64,000 nucleotides of DNA, taken from positions 25,082 to 89,081 of IMG/VR virus record IMGVR_UViG_3300049215_000496; one strand, 5' to 3'. Position numbers and translations under genes: made by a program. Below the pieces are notes generated by a model that was not told where the DNA came from, did not search any database, and saw only the letters and a list, made by a program, of their open reading frames with translations. Below are positions 18,508 to 26,499 of the stretch, in pieces (within the stretch, counting starts at the first letter, position 1; each line of letters opens with the position of its first letter). Origin of the DNA: a virus.

Positions 18508-18782
18508 TGGCGCGTCGCCGGAAGGGATTGGGATCGAGCCCCGAGGTTCACGAAAGTAAAATGCAACCGCTTCTCGATGTGGCACGCGCGGAAGCTGAAA
18601 ACGCTGTTGATCATCTCAGCAAAGGAAACTGTGCCGCAGCAATTCGTGCGGTAGCGCGAGGATACTTCGCCGCCGGACGAGCTGATGCCCACGGGCAGAG
18701 CGCCGGGCGCGTACAAACAGCTTACTCCCCCCGCTTGGATACGGTGATCAGCCAAGTCGCTCTACGCTGTTCTCGCAAGTGA
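18507..18782 (+). CDS. small GNC-motif protein, paralogue of the 28979-29389 product
   Basis: Encodes 91 aa, ATG overlapping the previous stop. The helix AENAVDHLSKGNCAAAIRAVAR aligns with EALREGNCVFARDAVAR at 28979-29389, including the GNC tripeptide, and both proteins have a second Cys further on. The conserved Cys pair and the nearby CPAC thioredoxin-like gene make disulphide formation in a virion protein plausible. Confidence 0.55.
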   Translation: MARRRKGLGSSPEVHESKMQPLLDVARAEAENAVDHLSKGNCAAAIRAVARGYFAAGRADAHGQSAGRVQTAYSPRLDTVISQVALRCSRK

Positions 18783-18786
18783 TCTC

Positions 18787-19068
18787 GTGCCCTCCCCCGC
18801 GGTATTCGTCTTCGGCATGCAAGGCTGTCCGGCCTGCGAAGAGTACATGCCGCGGTTCAAGAACGCTTGCTCACGCAACCCCCCGAGCTGCCCGGTAGGC
18901 GTCTACGACCTGGCGAGTGATCCCCGCGCCAACGAATTTGCCACGCGCCTCGGGATCCGTGCGACACCCACCACGGTGGTCATGGACCGGCGAGGAAAGC
19001 TCCACAAGTTCGTCGGGGCGCTCGCCGATTCGAAGATCCTGCAAATACTGAAACAAGTCGTCACGTAA
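18787..19068 (+). CDS. thioredoxin-like protein (CPAC active site)
   Basis: Encodes 93 aa from GTG 18787. Thioredoxin-fold features: strand AVFVFGMQGCPACEEYM with the redox pair CPAC at ~14-17, cis-Pro region IRATPTTVVMD near residue 60, and a C-terminal helix. No signal peptide. It could supply electrons or form disulphides in Cys-containing neighbours; direction cannot be told from sequence. Confidence 0.8.
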   Translation: MPSPAVFVFGMQGCPACEEYMPRFKNACSRNPPSCPVGVYDLASDPRANEFATRLGIRATPTTVVMDRRGKLHKFVGALADSKILQILKQVVT

Positions 19069-19083
19069 GGTAGAATACCGAGC

Positions 19084-19428
19084 GTGGAAACGCCGGCTAA
19101 GATGCCCACTGTGGACATCACGAAAACCCACATGCCCGTCACGTACGTGGTGGTGATTGTGGGTGCAATCGTCGGGGGTGCGCTCGGAGTCGCGCGAAGC
19201 TACAACGCGCAAGCCTGGGAAGTGCGTACACTCCGTGAAAAGATCGAATCGCTCGCGACAAAGGAAGATCTGCACAAAGCCGAAATTGCTTCACAAGCCG
19301 ACATGCGCGAGTTCGCGCGCGAACGTGTGAAGTTCTATCTCGAACACGCAGCGTTGCGCGTGGCAAAGCCCACAAACGGGAAAACGTACATGACAGGCAA
19401 AGTCGAGTTCCCGATCGTCGACGAGTAG
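19084..19428 (+). CDS. TM plus coiled-coil protein
   Basis: Encodes 114 aa from GTG 19084; a TAGAAT box ends 7 nt upstream, although its -35 is weak. A membrane segment (VVVIVGAIVGGALGV) lies at ~22-38, followed by a charged helical region (WEVRTLREKIESLATKEDL) suited to a coiled coil. Probable membrane-tethered structural protein. Confidence 0.6.
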   Translation: METPAKMPTVDITKTHMPVTYVVVIVGAIVGGALGVARSYNAQAWEVRTLREKIESLATKEDLHKAEIASQADMREFARERVKFYLEHAALRVAKPTNGKTYMTGKVEFPIVDE

Positions 19429-19431
19429 CGC

Positions 19432-19890
19432 TTACGCCGCGTTTATCGACGACTTCACCAGTTCATCGAACACGTCTCGAACACCAGGATCCTTCACGCG
19501 TTCATCGATCCAAGCTGCCACGGCGGCTGCTCGCGCGCCTTGGAGAGGCTCCCACAGCATGCAGTTCGACAGGCGGCACGCCCGCCCCTTCGTGCTGTTG
19601 TACTCGGCTACTTTGCGCCCTGTGTCCATCTGTAGCTGCTTCACTTCGGGCAACTGTTTGGTGCTACAGAGCACACCGAATGGTGTGCGCAGCAATCCGA
19701 GCTGCCGAAGGCGCCGCATATAGTCCGTCGTGATCACGTTCGCGGCCCGCCGATCCTTCGAGATCTCGCGCTGCATGATCACCGTCAGGGTACCTGCATG
19801 CTCCGAGGAGGTCTTCTGGACGGTGTTGGTCTCGCCGCCCTCGACACGGACAGTTCCTGTGATGACAATCAGCGGACGCAACTCGACCAT
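19432..19890 (-). CDS. hypothetical protein
   Basis: Encodes 152 aa from ATG 19890, convergent with the preceding gene. It begins with a beta-rich segment (LIVITGTVRVEGGET) and continues as a charged helical domain with two Cys near the C-terminus. No family is recognised with confidence. The start is supported by a well-placed leaderless-type promoter. Confidence 0.6.
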   Translation of the reverse strand: MVELRPLIVITGTVRVEGGETNTVQKTSSEHAGTLTVIMQREISKDRRAANVITTDYMRRLRQLGLLRTPFGVLCSTKQLPEVKQLQMDTGRKVAEYNSTKGRACRLSNCMLWEPLQGARAAAVAAWIDERVKDPGVRDVFDELVKSSINAA

Positions 19891-20122
19891 GCCCGGAGGA
19901 TACGATATTGCTGGACGGCTAGCAAACCTGTGCTGTATTGTTGGCACGTCGAAAGGGTTACATGATGCACACACGCCGCGCGTTTCTATTCGCCCCGGCA
20001 ACCCTGCAAGGCACGGCGGTTGGGTTTGCACGTGCGGGGAAGTTTTGAGCTTGTACACAGAACAACGGTGTGTCTGTGGTACCAGATGGAAGCGTACACA
20101 TGCTGGCGTGGAACCTGTATGA
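19889..20122 (+). CDS. small zinc-ribbon protein
   Basis: Encodes 77 aa. Two CxCG knuckles (VCTCGE and CVCGTRW) form a typical zinc ribbon in the C-terminal half. The TGA overlaps ATG 20119 of the next gene (ATGA), which supports a real coding unit. The start at ATG 19889 is uncertain because it shares CATG with the divergent minus-strand gene. Confidence 0.55.
   Translation: MPGGYDIAGRLANLCCIVGTSKGLHDAHTPRVSIRPGNPARHGGWVCTCGEVLSLYTEQRCVCGTRWKRTHAGVEPV
19891..19925 (-). promoter_or_regulatory. leaderless-type promoter for the 19890 gene
   Basis: Read on the minus strand: TTGCTA (19925-19920), 17 nt, TATCCT (19902-19897), 6 nt, ATG 19890. Confidence 0.5.
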
Positions 20123-20649
20123 TCCTGTACAGCACACAAAAGCATAAGCGCGCGTTTACGGCCCACCTCGCGGCGTCGGCGCTCGCTCCAGGATATGGAC
20201 CGGGACCGGCGTGCACGCTACCGGAACAGTTAACGAGGCTGATCGACAAACTTGAATGCACGCTCGAATTCTTTGAAGCGGTTCCAATCGGCGCGGATCT
20301 GACAGACGTTCTTCCCCGGTGGTTTTTGTGGTTGCTGACGGAAGAACTCGGACAGTATCCCACAAGCAAGCCAGTTGCGGAGCTTTACCACCGTCAACTC
20401 GCGGGGGATCCACCAACGAAAAAAGAGTGGGGGGCCGCCTACGCCGCCTACGCCGCCGCCGCCACCGCCGCCGCCGCCTACGCCGCCTACGCCGCCGCCT
20501 ACGCCGCCTACGCCGCCACCGACGCCACCGCCTACGCCGCCTACGCCGCCATCGCCGCCACCGACGCCGCCGCCACCGACACCGCCGCTTGTTACAAACG
20601 GATGCGCGAAGCCCTGCTACGGATCACACATGAATGTTCTCCAACCTGA
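20119..20649 (+). CDS. Ala/Tyr-repeat protein, copy 1
   Basis: Encodes 176 aa starting MILYSTQ. A conserved ~105-residue N-terminal domain (LECTLEFFEAVPIGADLTD, PRWFxWLLTEELGxYPTSK) is very similar to the product at 57107-57664. It is followed by ~50 residues of Ala-Ala-Tyr type repeats and a conserved tail (RMREALL). The repeats are GCC/TAC-rich, and their shifted frame reads as Pro-Thr repeats. Family unknown; the repeat region is hypervariable between copies. Confidence 0.7.
   Translation: MILYSTQKHKRAFTAHLAASALAPGYGPGPACTLPEQLTRLIDKLECTLEFFEAVPIGADLTDVLPRWFLWLLTEELGQYPTSKPVAELYHRQLAGDPPTKKEWGAAYAAYAAAATAAAAYAAYAAAYAAYAATDATAYAAYAAIAATDAAATDTAACYKRMREALLRITHECSPT
20440..20590 (+). repeat. 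GCC/TAC low-complexity tract in the Ala/Tyr-repeat gene
   Basis: Tandem triplets, mainly GCC with TAC every third to sixth codon, encode the Ala/Tyr repeats. Length and order differ completely from the homologous tract at 57170-57340, indicating replication slippage. Confidence 0.75.
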
Positions 20650-21466
20650 TCGCGCGACCCCATTCCTAAAGTGGGCGGGCGGTAAGAATAAACTTGTGCC
20701 TGAGCTGCTCAAGTTGATTCCGGAGCGCTTCAACACGTACCACGAACCGTTCCTCGGGGGAGGAGCACTGTTCTTCGCACTTCAACCGAAGCACGCGGTA
20801 CTGTCTGACGCCAACGAACTGCTCGTTAAGACATACACAGGCGTGCGAGATTACGTCGAAGACGTGATTGGCTACCTGAAGGAGCACTACATCCCGCTGC
20901 ACGCAGCTCACGGCATAGATTTCTACAATCACACACGTGCCACCAGGCTGCAGCACCTAAGCGAGGGCGGAATAGCCGCCTGGATGATCTACTTGAATCA
21001 CACATGCTTCAACGGATTGTGGCGCGTTAACAAGTCCGGGACATTCAATGTGTCTGCGGGTAAGTACAGCAACCCGAACATTTGCGCCGATGACAACCTG
21101 CGGGCATGCTCCAAAGCACTGCAGCATACAGAGATCCTGTGTCGGGACTTCGAAAAATTGCCGCACGCAAAAGACCGCACTGGCGAGCTGTACTACTTCG
21201 ATCCTCCATACGTCCCGGTGTCCGACACAGCCAACTTCACTGGGTACACCACCACAGGCTTCGACTTGCACGATCAAATCAGACTGCGGGATCTGGCGGT
21301 GCGGCTGAAGGGCGCACGCGCCCACGTGATCCTGTCGAATGCCGGATCGGATCACGTCCGATCGTTGTACAATACCGGCTTCGAAATCCGTGAGGTTGCA
21401 ATGCGTCGAAACATCAACTCGGCTGTGCACAAACGAGGGACTGTTACGGAGTTCATCATTCGGTGA
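20630..21466 (+). CDS. dam: Dam-like adenine-N6 DNA methyltransferase
   Basis: Encodes 278 aa. ATG 20630 lies inside the end of the preceding gene (20-nt overlap) and directly precedes the family's opening motif FLKWAGGKNKL. The D12/Dam class motifs follow: FLGGGALFF (41-49, AdoMet binding), the catalytic DPPY at 191-194 and a late FTGYTTTGF segment. It methylates adenine in a short palindrome, GATC being usual for the family. Likely role: protection from host restriction or timing of replication. Confidence 0.9.
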   Translation: MNVLQPDRATPFLKWAGGKNKLVPELLKLIPERFNTYHEPFLGGGALFFALQPKHAVLSDANELLVKTYTGVRDYVEDVIGYLKEHYIPLHAAHGIDFYNHTRATRLQHLSEGGIAAWMIYLNHTCFNGLWRVNKSGTFNVSAGKYSNPNICADDNLRACSKALQHTEILCRDFEKLPHAKDRTGELYYFDPPYVPVSDTANFTGYTTTGFDLHDQIRLRDLAVRLKGARAHVILSNAGSDHVRSLYNTGFEIREVAMRRNINSAVHKRGTVTEFIIR

Positions 21467-21729
21467 TCGCGACCAAGCACGAACCTGTGGTGTACAACGG
21501 TGACGACGAACACGCCGTGATATGTCGCGTGTGTTACAGATTGGGAAAGACTGCAACGATTAGACTACCGACTTTTACAGCAACCGTCACACTGTGGTTT
21601 GCAGGAGATGCCTCAACGCTAGTCGACATTTATGCCGCCAGTAAAGAGTGTGATGGCAACGACGCCTGGATGAATGCTCCAGCACTCGAACCGTCAAAGG
21701 CGCGCGAGCAGAAATCTGTCGTTGGCTAG
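21463..21729 (+). CDS. hypothetical protein
   Basis: Encodes 88 aa, GTG overlapping the dam stop (GTGA). It contains VICRVCYRLGKT, a Cys-x-x-Cys pair, then a beta-rich segment. No family recognised. It runs tail to tail into the minus-strand gene at 21694 with a 36-nt overlap. Confidence 0.55.
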   Translation: MIATKHEPVVYNGDDEHAVICRVCYRLGKTATIRLPTFTATVTLWFAGDASTLVDIYAASKECDGNDAWMNAPALEPSKAREQKSVVG

Positions 21730-21987
21730 GGCTTCGAGAGACTGCCGAGTTTCGTGAGCGATATCCCCAAGCGCCCCCATCTTGTCTGCGAGGGCCCGGA
21801 CTGCAAAGACGCGTTCATCAACTTGAAGTCGCGGGATAATTCGCGCACTTTCAGCAAGATCGCGGACAATTTCGTTGAGCGAAAATCCAACGTCGCGGAG
21901 AGCCTCGCTGAGGACTGATCCGCTGTCCGGAGAGGTTGGGCGCTCTCCATCGAAATCGTCGTCGCTAGGCTCATGTGAATCCCCCAT
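21694..21987 (-). CDS. acidic helical hypothetical protein
   Basis: Encodes 97 aa from ATG 21987. The N-terminus is acidic and disordered (DSHEPSDDDFDGERPTS), followed by a long amphipathic helical region. No catalytic or metal motifs. Confidence 0.55.
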   Translation of the reverse strand: MGDSHEPSDDDFDGERPTSPDSGSVLSEALRDVGFSLNEIVRDLAESARIIPRLQVDERVFAVRALADKMGALGDIAHETRQSLEALANDRFLLARL

Positions 21988-22027
21988 GTCGTGCAATCCC
22001 CGTAATCAGCATACCATCTGCCCCCCT

Positions 22028-22423
22028 CTACACCGCAATCGTTCCGAAAGGCGCGGTCACCGACACCGTTGCCGGACCCCCTGATGCCAAGCGCATCTGA
22101 ATACGAACCATCGGCCTACGCCGCTTGAACTCTGCATCGAGAAAATGCGCTCCAACGGCAAGTGTTGATCCGCCGTTGTCCGTGAACGTTCGCAGGATCT
22201 CGGGCATCTTGATGGCACCCAATCCCGTATCCTCCTCGGCGATCTCGCGGAACCACGGGCCGCTAGGAGCTTCCCCCGTTTCGAGATACCATTCGATCAC
22301 CGCAGGAGCTGTGACTACTGTGATCTCGAAGCCAAAGGTGGCGTCAACGCCCGCGATCAACAGGGCCTTCGTCGCTTTGAAGGATGCCGAAAGTGCGCCA
22401 TTGAACAAGCTGACAACGCTCAT
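22028..22423 (-). CDS. probable small virion protein
   Basis: Encodes 131 aa, ATG overlapping the stop of the upstream membrane protein (ATGA). The N-terminal helix is hydrophobic (LFNGALSASFKATKALLIAG); the rest is beta-rich. No motif is recognised; cotranscription with the peptidoglycan-binding protein suggests a virion component. Confidence 0.6.
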   Translation of the reverse strand: MSVVSLFNGALSASFKATKALLIAGVDATFGFEITVVTAPAVIEWYLETGEAPSGPWFREIAEEDTGLGAIKMPEILRTFTDNGGSTLAVGAHFLDAEFKRRRPMVRIQMRLASGGPATVSVTAPFGTIAV

Positions 22424-22926
22424 TTTCGTTTCTTCTTGAGTGCCGCAGCAACCAGCGACAACGCGATCAAAACCGACACACCACCGACCACGTACCACAC
22501 CCACTGCTGATTCGATGCCATTCCGGTATTCTGCTGCGTGATCGGTATCGGAACGAGCGCGCCACTCGACGAGGATCTGCGAACGGCACGCTGAACAACT
22601 GGATCCGGAACGCTCCCGCCACTCTTTTGCACGCGTTGCGCGACGAGCGCCGCGAGTGCCCCTGCGTACTGCCGCACGCGCGTGACGTCCAGGTCAGCGC
22701 GAGGGAACGCCGAGGTGCCACCGACGTACGTCGCCAGCGCGTAGTTGACAGCTTTCACCGTCGCTGGCCCGATCACGCCATCGACCGCGACCTTTGACAG
22801 ATTCGGATCGCCTGTCGTATTCCCGAGAGCCTTCAGCGCGTTCTGAAGCTGCGCCGCAGGGGATACAGGTGCGGGAGACGCGGCGGGCGCTGCGTGAGCA
22901 CCTGAAATGGTGTAGATTTCCGCCAT
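22420..22926 (-). CDS. peptidoglycan-binding domain protein with C-terminal TM anchor
   Basis: Encodes 168 aa from ATG 22926. Residues ~27-70 match a PG_binding_1 repeat, including the hallmark VDGVIGPATVKAV. A linker follows, then one strong transmembrane helix (~143-163, WYVVGGVSVLIALSLVAAAL) and a KKKRK tail. A membrane-held wall-binding protein fits either a virion with an internal membrane or a host-envelope factor. Confidence 0.8.
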   Translation of the reverse strand: MAEIYTISGAHAAPAASPAPVSPAAQLQNALKALGNTTGDPNLSKVAVDGVIGPATVKAVNYALATYVGGTSAFPRADLDVTRVRQYAGALAALVAQRVQKSGGSVPDPVVQRAVRRSSSSGALVPIPITQQNTGMASNQQWVWYVVGGVSVLIALSLVAAALKKKRK

Positions 22927-22958
22927 AGGCGATCCGGGTCCAAAGACTGTACCACGGG

Positions 22959-22995
22959 TTGCAAGTGCAGCGAAAGTGGCTGTAGTATTGAAGCC
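22959..22995 (+). promoter_or_regulatory. leaderless-type promoter for the 22996 operon
   Basis: TTGCAA (22959-22964), 18 nt, TAGTAT (22983-22988), 7 nt, GTG 22996. Confidence 0.6.
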
Positions 22996-23508
22996 GTGGA
23001 AATGAAACGCCCATTCCTCACCGGTGCCGCTGTGGGCGCACTGGGATTGTTCATGTGGCTCAGACGCGGCTGGTTCCTCGGACTCTTCCAGCACGCCAAA
23101 TCGGTGTTCCACGGATTCGGTGAAGCGGGTGTCCCGGGCGCGCTGACCGCGGCACTGACCGCCATGGGACCGCCCGACGCCGGCCCGATAGCAATTCGCC
23201 AGATCCGCCGATACGCGTTCGCGGCGTCGCAGGACCAGTCCCCGGTGGTCGGGCTCACGCACGCGTCCTACGCCCTGGTGCTGCTCGACACGGTGGAAGA
23301 GATGCTCGGGCGCGAAGCGTTGAAAGGTGTCACCGGTGTGGACCCCACACGGATGCGCACGTTCATCACGGCGCAGCAGGACCGGCACGCGAAGGTGCTG
23401 GAGCGCTGCGATCCATACTTGCTGTCGGTTTTGAAGATGGAACGGGACAGCGGGAAGTTGCCGGGGTTCATCTTGCAGGGCGCGGGCAGCGCACCTCGGG
23501 GGGCTTGA
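22996..23508 (+). CDS. hypothetical protein with N-terminal membrane segment
   Basis: Encodes 170 aa from GTG 22996, supported by the promoter; ATG 23002 is possible. A short hydrophobic segment (FLTGAAVGALGLFMWL) lies at ~8-23, then a soluble helical domain. No family recognised. First gene of a tightly overlapping operon running to 26499. Confidence 0.65.
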   Translation: MEMKRPFLTGAAVGALGLFMWLRRGWFLGLFQHAKSVFHGFGEAGVPGALTAALTAMGPPDAGPIAIRQIRRYAFAASQDQSPVVGLTHASYALVLLDTVEEMLGREALKGVTGVDPTRMRTFITAQQDRHAKVLERCDPYLLSVLKMERDSGKLPGFILQGAGSAPRGA

Positions 23509-23792
23509 TGCGAATCGGTCCAAAGCATTGCAACACGCTACCGGACATGGATCCGGGCATGATTGAGAAAACCGGTTACGCTGCTACGAAGCTGCGCTCG
23601 CTCGTCACGGGCAAGAAGCCGAATCGCGTGCTCGGCTACGAAGGCGAATGGACGGCAAAGGTCGTTGGCAATGACGTAGAAACAGGCAACCAAGTGACGG
23701 TGGCCTACTACGATCACGCCTATACACACGCAGCGGATGCACGATGCCGGGCCTCACAGTTGCTGCGCCATCTGAAAACGCGGGGGGCTTGA
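23508..23792 (+). CDS. hypothetical protein
   Basis: Encodes 94 aa, ATG overlapping the preceding stop. Basic N-terminal half, then a domain with EWTAKVVGNDVETGNQV followed by a YDHAYTHAADARCRA helix. No known family recognised. Confidence 0.6.
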   Translation: MRIGPKHCNTLPDMDPGMIEKTGYAATKLRSLVTGKKPNRVLGYEGEWTAKVVGNDVETGNQVTVAYYDHAYTHAADARCRASQLLRHLKTRGA

Positions 23793-24031
23793 TGCCAAAA
23801 ACTCTAAAGACGGTGTGCGCCCTGACAGGCGGTGGGTTCGTCCTGTATACGTCAGCGAACGGCAGACTTCGCCCAATTGCTGCGCCTGCCGGATACACGC
23901 CTAACGTGATGTCGTACGCGACGGAAGGGGAAGCGCATCGGGCCGGACGCCGACTCTTGCTACGCTACCCGAGCAAAAAATTCGTCGTTCACGATTGTCG
24001 CAAGAAAGCAACCGATCCGGTGTATCCGTGA
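23792..24031 (+). CDS. hypothetical protein
   Basis: Encodes 79 aa from ATG 23792, which overlaps the preceding stop. Begins with a short beta region (CALTGGGFVLYTSANG); the helical end is basic. Similar in size and layout to the preceding product, possibly a distant paralogue. Confidence 0.55.
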   Translation: MPKTLKTVCALTGGGFVLYTSANGRLRPIAAPAGYTPNVMSYATEGEAHRAGRRLLLRYPSKKFVVHDCRKKATDPVYP

Positions 24032-24567
24032 CGGCAGGCAAGAAAAAGAAAGGCATCCCACCGACCGTCTGCAATTTCATGGCGGTACTGTCCTCGAAGC
24101 TCACGCAACACGACGTGAAGGAGAGCGCCCGCGAGATGAAACGTGGCAACGCCAACATCTATCGCCTCGGGCACTTGTTGGAAGCAAAGCAGAAGGTCGA
24201 AGCCGACGTGGCACGCGTGGTGCCCAACTGCGACGTGACCGTGACCCCCGAGATCGCCGCTACGATCAAGCGTAGCCTCAACACGCGTTTCAATCCCGGC
24301 TTTCCTCCCATTCGGAACGTCGAGAAGCAGCTCGATGCGTTTCTCGCGAGTGGCAAGCAGCCGTCGCTTCTCGGGGCGCGCCGCTTAGGATCGAGCAAGA
24401 CCAAGCTAGATTTGATCTTGGACAAAGTGCAGCGCGGTGTGCGAGAAGTTACGTTCGATGCAGAAGGCTACACTAAACAACAATTGCAACGTCTCGTGTC
24501 GACAGCAAAGAATCGTGGGTTGCACGTCTCAGGTACCAAGCGCTGGATTCTAGTCCGATCTTTGTGA
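24028..24567 (+). CDS. basic hypothetical protein
   Basis: Encodes 179 aa, GTG overlapping the preceding stop (GTGA). Lys-rich start (GKKKKGIPPTVC), central helical region, and a C-terminal part (YTKQQLQRLVSTAKNRGLH) that resembles small DNA-interacting domains. No family assigned. Confidence 0.6.
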   Translation: MTAGKKKKGIPPTVCNFMAVLSSKLTQHDVKESAREMKRGNANIYRLGHLLEAKQKVEADVARVVPNCDVTVTPEIAATIKRSLNTRFNPGFPPIRNVEKQLDAFLASGKQPSLLGARRLGSSKTKLDLILDKVQRGVREVTFDAEGYTKQQLQRLVSTAKNRGLHVSGTKRWILVRSL

Positions 24568-24734
24568 TGCTGCGTGCAGCACAAATCGGTTCGTTCTCCA
24601 CCGACGCACGCACGGCAATCACCGTCGCGCCCGACTACTTCGTGCGCTGGTACACCATCAAGAGCATCGGGCTCGGTGTGGTCGCCGCAGCGCTGGCGTT
24701 CATGATCGGGCGTGCGACAGCGCAACACCGCTGA
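24567..24734 (+). CDS. 55-aa single-pass membrane protein
   Basis: ATG 24567 overlaps the previous stop. The C-terminal half is one hydrophobic helix (IKSIGLGVVAAALAFMIGRA) with a short basic end. It fits the recurring class of tiny membrane proteins in this window. Confidence 0.55.
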   Translation: MLRAAQIGSFSTDARTAITVAPDYFVRWYTIKSIGLGVVAAALAFMIGRATAQHR

Positions 24735-24735
24735 C

Positions 24736-24771
24736 TTGCACCTACCCCCCACAGCAAGCTACTCTTGCAGC
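24736..24771 (+). promoter_or_regulatory. leaderless-type promoter for the 24772 gene
   Basis: TTGCAC (24736-24741), 18 nt, TACTCT (24760-24765), 6 nt, ATG 24772. Confidence 0.5.
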
Positions 24772-25203
24772 ATGAAACGCATTGCACTGCTTCTCGTCCT
24801 GCTCTCCGCTTCGCTGACCCCCAGTTGTGCGACAGTCCAGAAAAACCTGCCGACGGTTCTGGCGTATGTGCAAGACGGAATGTTGGTCCTCGACGAGATC
24901 GCACGCTTTGCGCCAATCGTCTTCGCAGCGCACCCTGATCCAGCACTCGAAGCCAAAGTGGATGCCGGTTTGAGCAAAGCTCGGGCAGCTCTCGATACGG
25001 CTTTGCGAATCGCTCAAGGCACCACGGACATCAACCAAGCACAGCTCGACGCCGCATTCGCGGAATTCAAGCAAGCCTACTTGGACGTGACAGGGCTCCT
25101 CGGCCCATACGGAGTGAGTCGTCAAGGTACGGCGATGGTCGCGCGGGGTGGACCGAAGCCAACGCTGGTGGTCCCCGAACCGCTGGCGGTAATCGGACGG
25201 TGA
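24772..25203 (+). CDS. putative lipoprotein
   Basis: Encodes 143 aa. A typical signal peptide (MKRIALLLVLLSASLTPSC) ends in a Cys at 19 that may be lipidated, although the box is imperfect. The mature part is helical. It directly precedes the papain-like peptidase gene, whose GTG overlaps this stop. Possible outer-membrane spanin or envelope factor; unproven. Confidence 0.65.
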   Translation: MKRIALLLVLLSASLTPSCATVQKNLPTVLAYVQDGMLVLDEIARFAPIVFAAHPDPALEAKVDAGLSKARAALDTALRIAQGTTDINQAQLDAAFAEFKQAYLDVTGLLGPYGVSRQGTAMVARGGPKPTLVVPEPLAVIGR

Positions 25204-26063
25204 GCACAACTTTCCAGAAGCGTGGGCGCGGTTGGCTGAAAGACAAGCCGGACGCCCGAGACCATTCCTACAGCGCGAAGCGCACAGCAGGTGCAGTAGC
25301 GTCCCCGGATGCGCACCTCCGCAAGTACATCCTGGACATCCTAGATCAAGGATCCGAGGGTTCGTGCGTCGCCAATTCGCTAGCCCAAAACGTTCGGATG
25401 TCCCACGTTCGCCAGGGAGCAGTCAATCCCCCCCTGCTGTCGCGTAATGGCCTTTACTACCTCGCGCGAGCCGTGACGGGTGACCAACACCAGGACACCG
25501 GTACGTACACTCGCAACGCTTGCGCGGCTCTGGTCAAATTCGGCTTCGCTCCTGAGTCCGTGTGGCCCTACGACGACAACACCAAGCCTGGCCCAAACGG
25601 AGAGCTTCCGAAGTTCGCCCAGATGCCACCCGCGGAGTTCTTTCGACAAGGCTTCGATCAAAAGGCGAAGCAAACAGCGGCGGGGGTGCTGCCGGCCTAC
25701 TTACGAATCACAGAAACCGGAACGGATCGCATCGCCGTCATTCGACACGCTCTTGCGTCGGGCTTCGGCGTGTCGTTCGGAACGTTGGTGTCGGAAGCCT
25801 TTTGCGCAGGAGAAACCGATTCGACCAAAGCATTAGGCCCCCCGATCAACGAACAGATTGCTGGCGGTCACGAGCTGCTGATCACAGACAGTTGGACGAT
25901 GCCCGACGGATCGTTCGAGTTCAGCATTTGCAATTCGTGGAGCAAAGATTGGGGCGACGGCGGGTTCTTTCGCATGCGCACGGACTATGTAAAGTGGTCT
26001 GAAACGGATGATCTGTGGATCGTCGAAGCGCCGCCTCTCTACTCCACGGAGCTGTCGTCATGA
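25200..26063 (+). CDS. papain-like (C1A) cysteine peptidase
   Basis: Encodes 287 aa from GTG 25200. Papain-fold signature: Cys in DQGSEGSCVANSLA (C56) preceded by the oxyanion Gln, His in GGHELLITDSW (H224) and Asn in ICNSWSKDWGDGGFFRM (N245). No signal peptide or long pro-region is visible, so it may act in the virion or cytoplasm: in maturation of structural proteins, or against host proteins on entry. Such C1 peptidases are occasional in large phages. Confidence 0.88.
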   Translation: MSTTFQKRGRGWLKDKPDARDHSYSAKRTAGAVASPDAHLRKYILDILDQGSEGSCVANSLAQNVRMSHVRQGAVNPPLLSRNGLYYLARAVTGDQHQDTGTYTRNACAALVKFGFAPESVWPYDDNTKPGPNGELPKFAQMPPAEFFRQGFDQKAKQTAAGVLPAYLRITETGTDRIAVIRHALASGFGVSFGTLVSEAFCAGETDSTKALGPPINEQIAGGHELLITDSWTMPDGSFEFSICNSWSKDWGDGGFFRMRTDYVKWSETDDLWIVEAPPLYSTELSS

Positions 26064-26338
26064 TGCGCGCGTTGCTGATCGCTGGAATGTTCTTTCTTGG
26101 TGAAGGCTGCCCGCACCCGGCGCCTCCACCTGTTCCGCCAACACCCGTGATCGCCTCATGCGCCACGGTTTGCGCACACGAAACGGATCTCGGCTGCCCC
26201 GCGGCCCGCTCGACGCCGAACGGCGCGACCTGCGAAGATGTGTGCCGAAACGTTCAGACGTCTGGAATCATCACGTGGGATCTCGCGTGCCGCAGCACCG
26301 CGCCCACCTGTTCGGCTATCGACGCGTGCGAGCGCTGA
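26060..26338 (+). CDS. secreted Cys-rich small protein or lipoprotein
   Basis: Encodes 92 aa, ATG overlapping the peptidase stop. An N-terminal hydrophobic signal (RALLIAGMFFLGEGC) is followed by a Pro-rich linker and about nine Cys spaced as in disulphide-bonded domains (CATVCAHETDLGC, CEDVC). Possible lipoprotein Cys at 17. No family assigned. Confidence 0.6.
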   Translation: MMRALLIAGMFFLGEGCPHPAPPPVPPTPVIASCATVCAHETDLGCPAARSTPNGATCEDVCRNVQTSGIITWDLACRSTAPTCSAIDACER

Positions 26339-26499
26339 AGCTAGATCTCCTCGCACTGGCACGCCTCTCACTCCACGCGTGCTGGCTGCTACCGACGGCG
26401 TTGATCGCTCGATGGACGCTGGACGAGAAGTTGATGTGCTACGTGCACAAGCGCACGGCCGAGGAGTGGTTCAGGTTCGACCGGACGCTGCGGGGGTGA
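26326..26499 (+). CDS. possible 57-aa membrane protein
   Basis: GTG 26326 overlaps the end of the previous gene by 13 nt. One hydrophobic stretch (LLALARLSLHACWLLPTALI) is followed by a charged tail. It runs 29 nt into the convergent sigma factor gene. Marginal, but the layout fits the operon. Confidence 0.4.
   Translation: MRALKLDLLALARLSLHACWLLPTALIARWTLDEKLMCYVHKRTAEEWFRFDRTLRG

Noticed and set aside
20375-20629. Pro-Thr-rich N-terminal extension of the Dam methylase
   Set aside because: It is the out-of-frame reading of the Ala/Tyr-repeat gene; the family motif starts right after ATG 20630.
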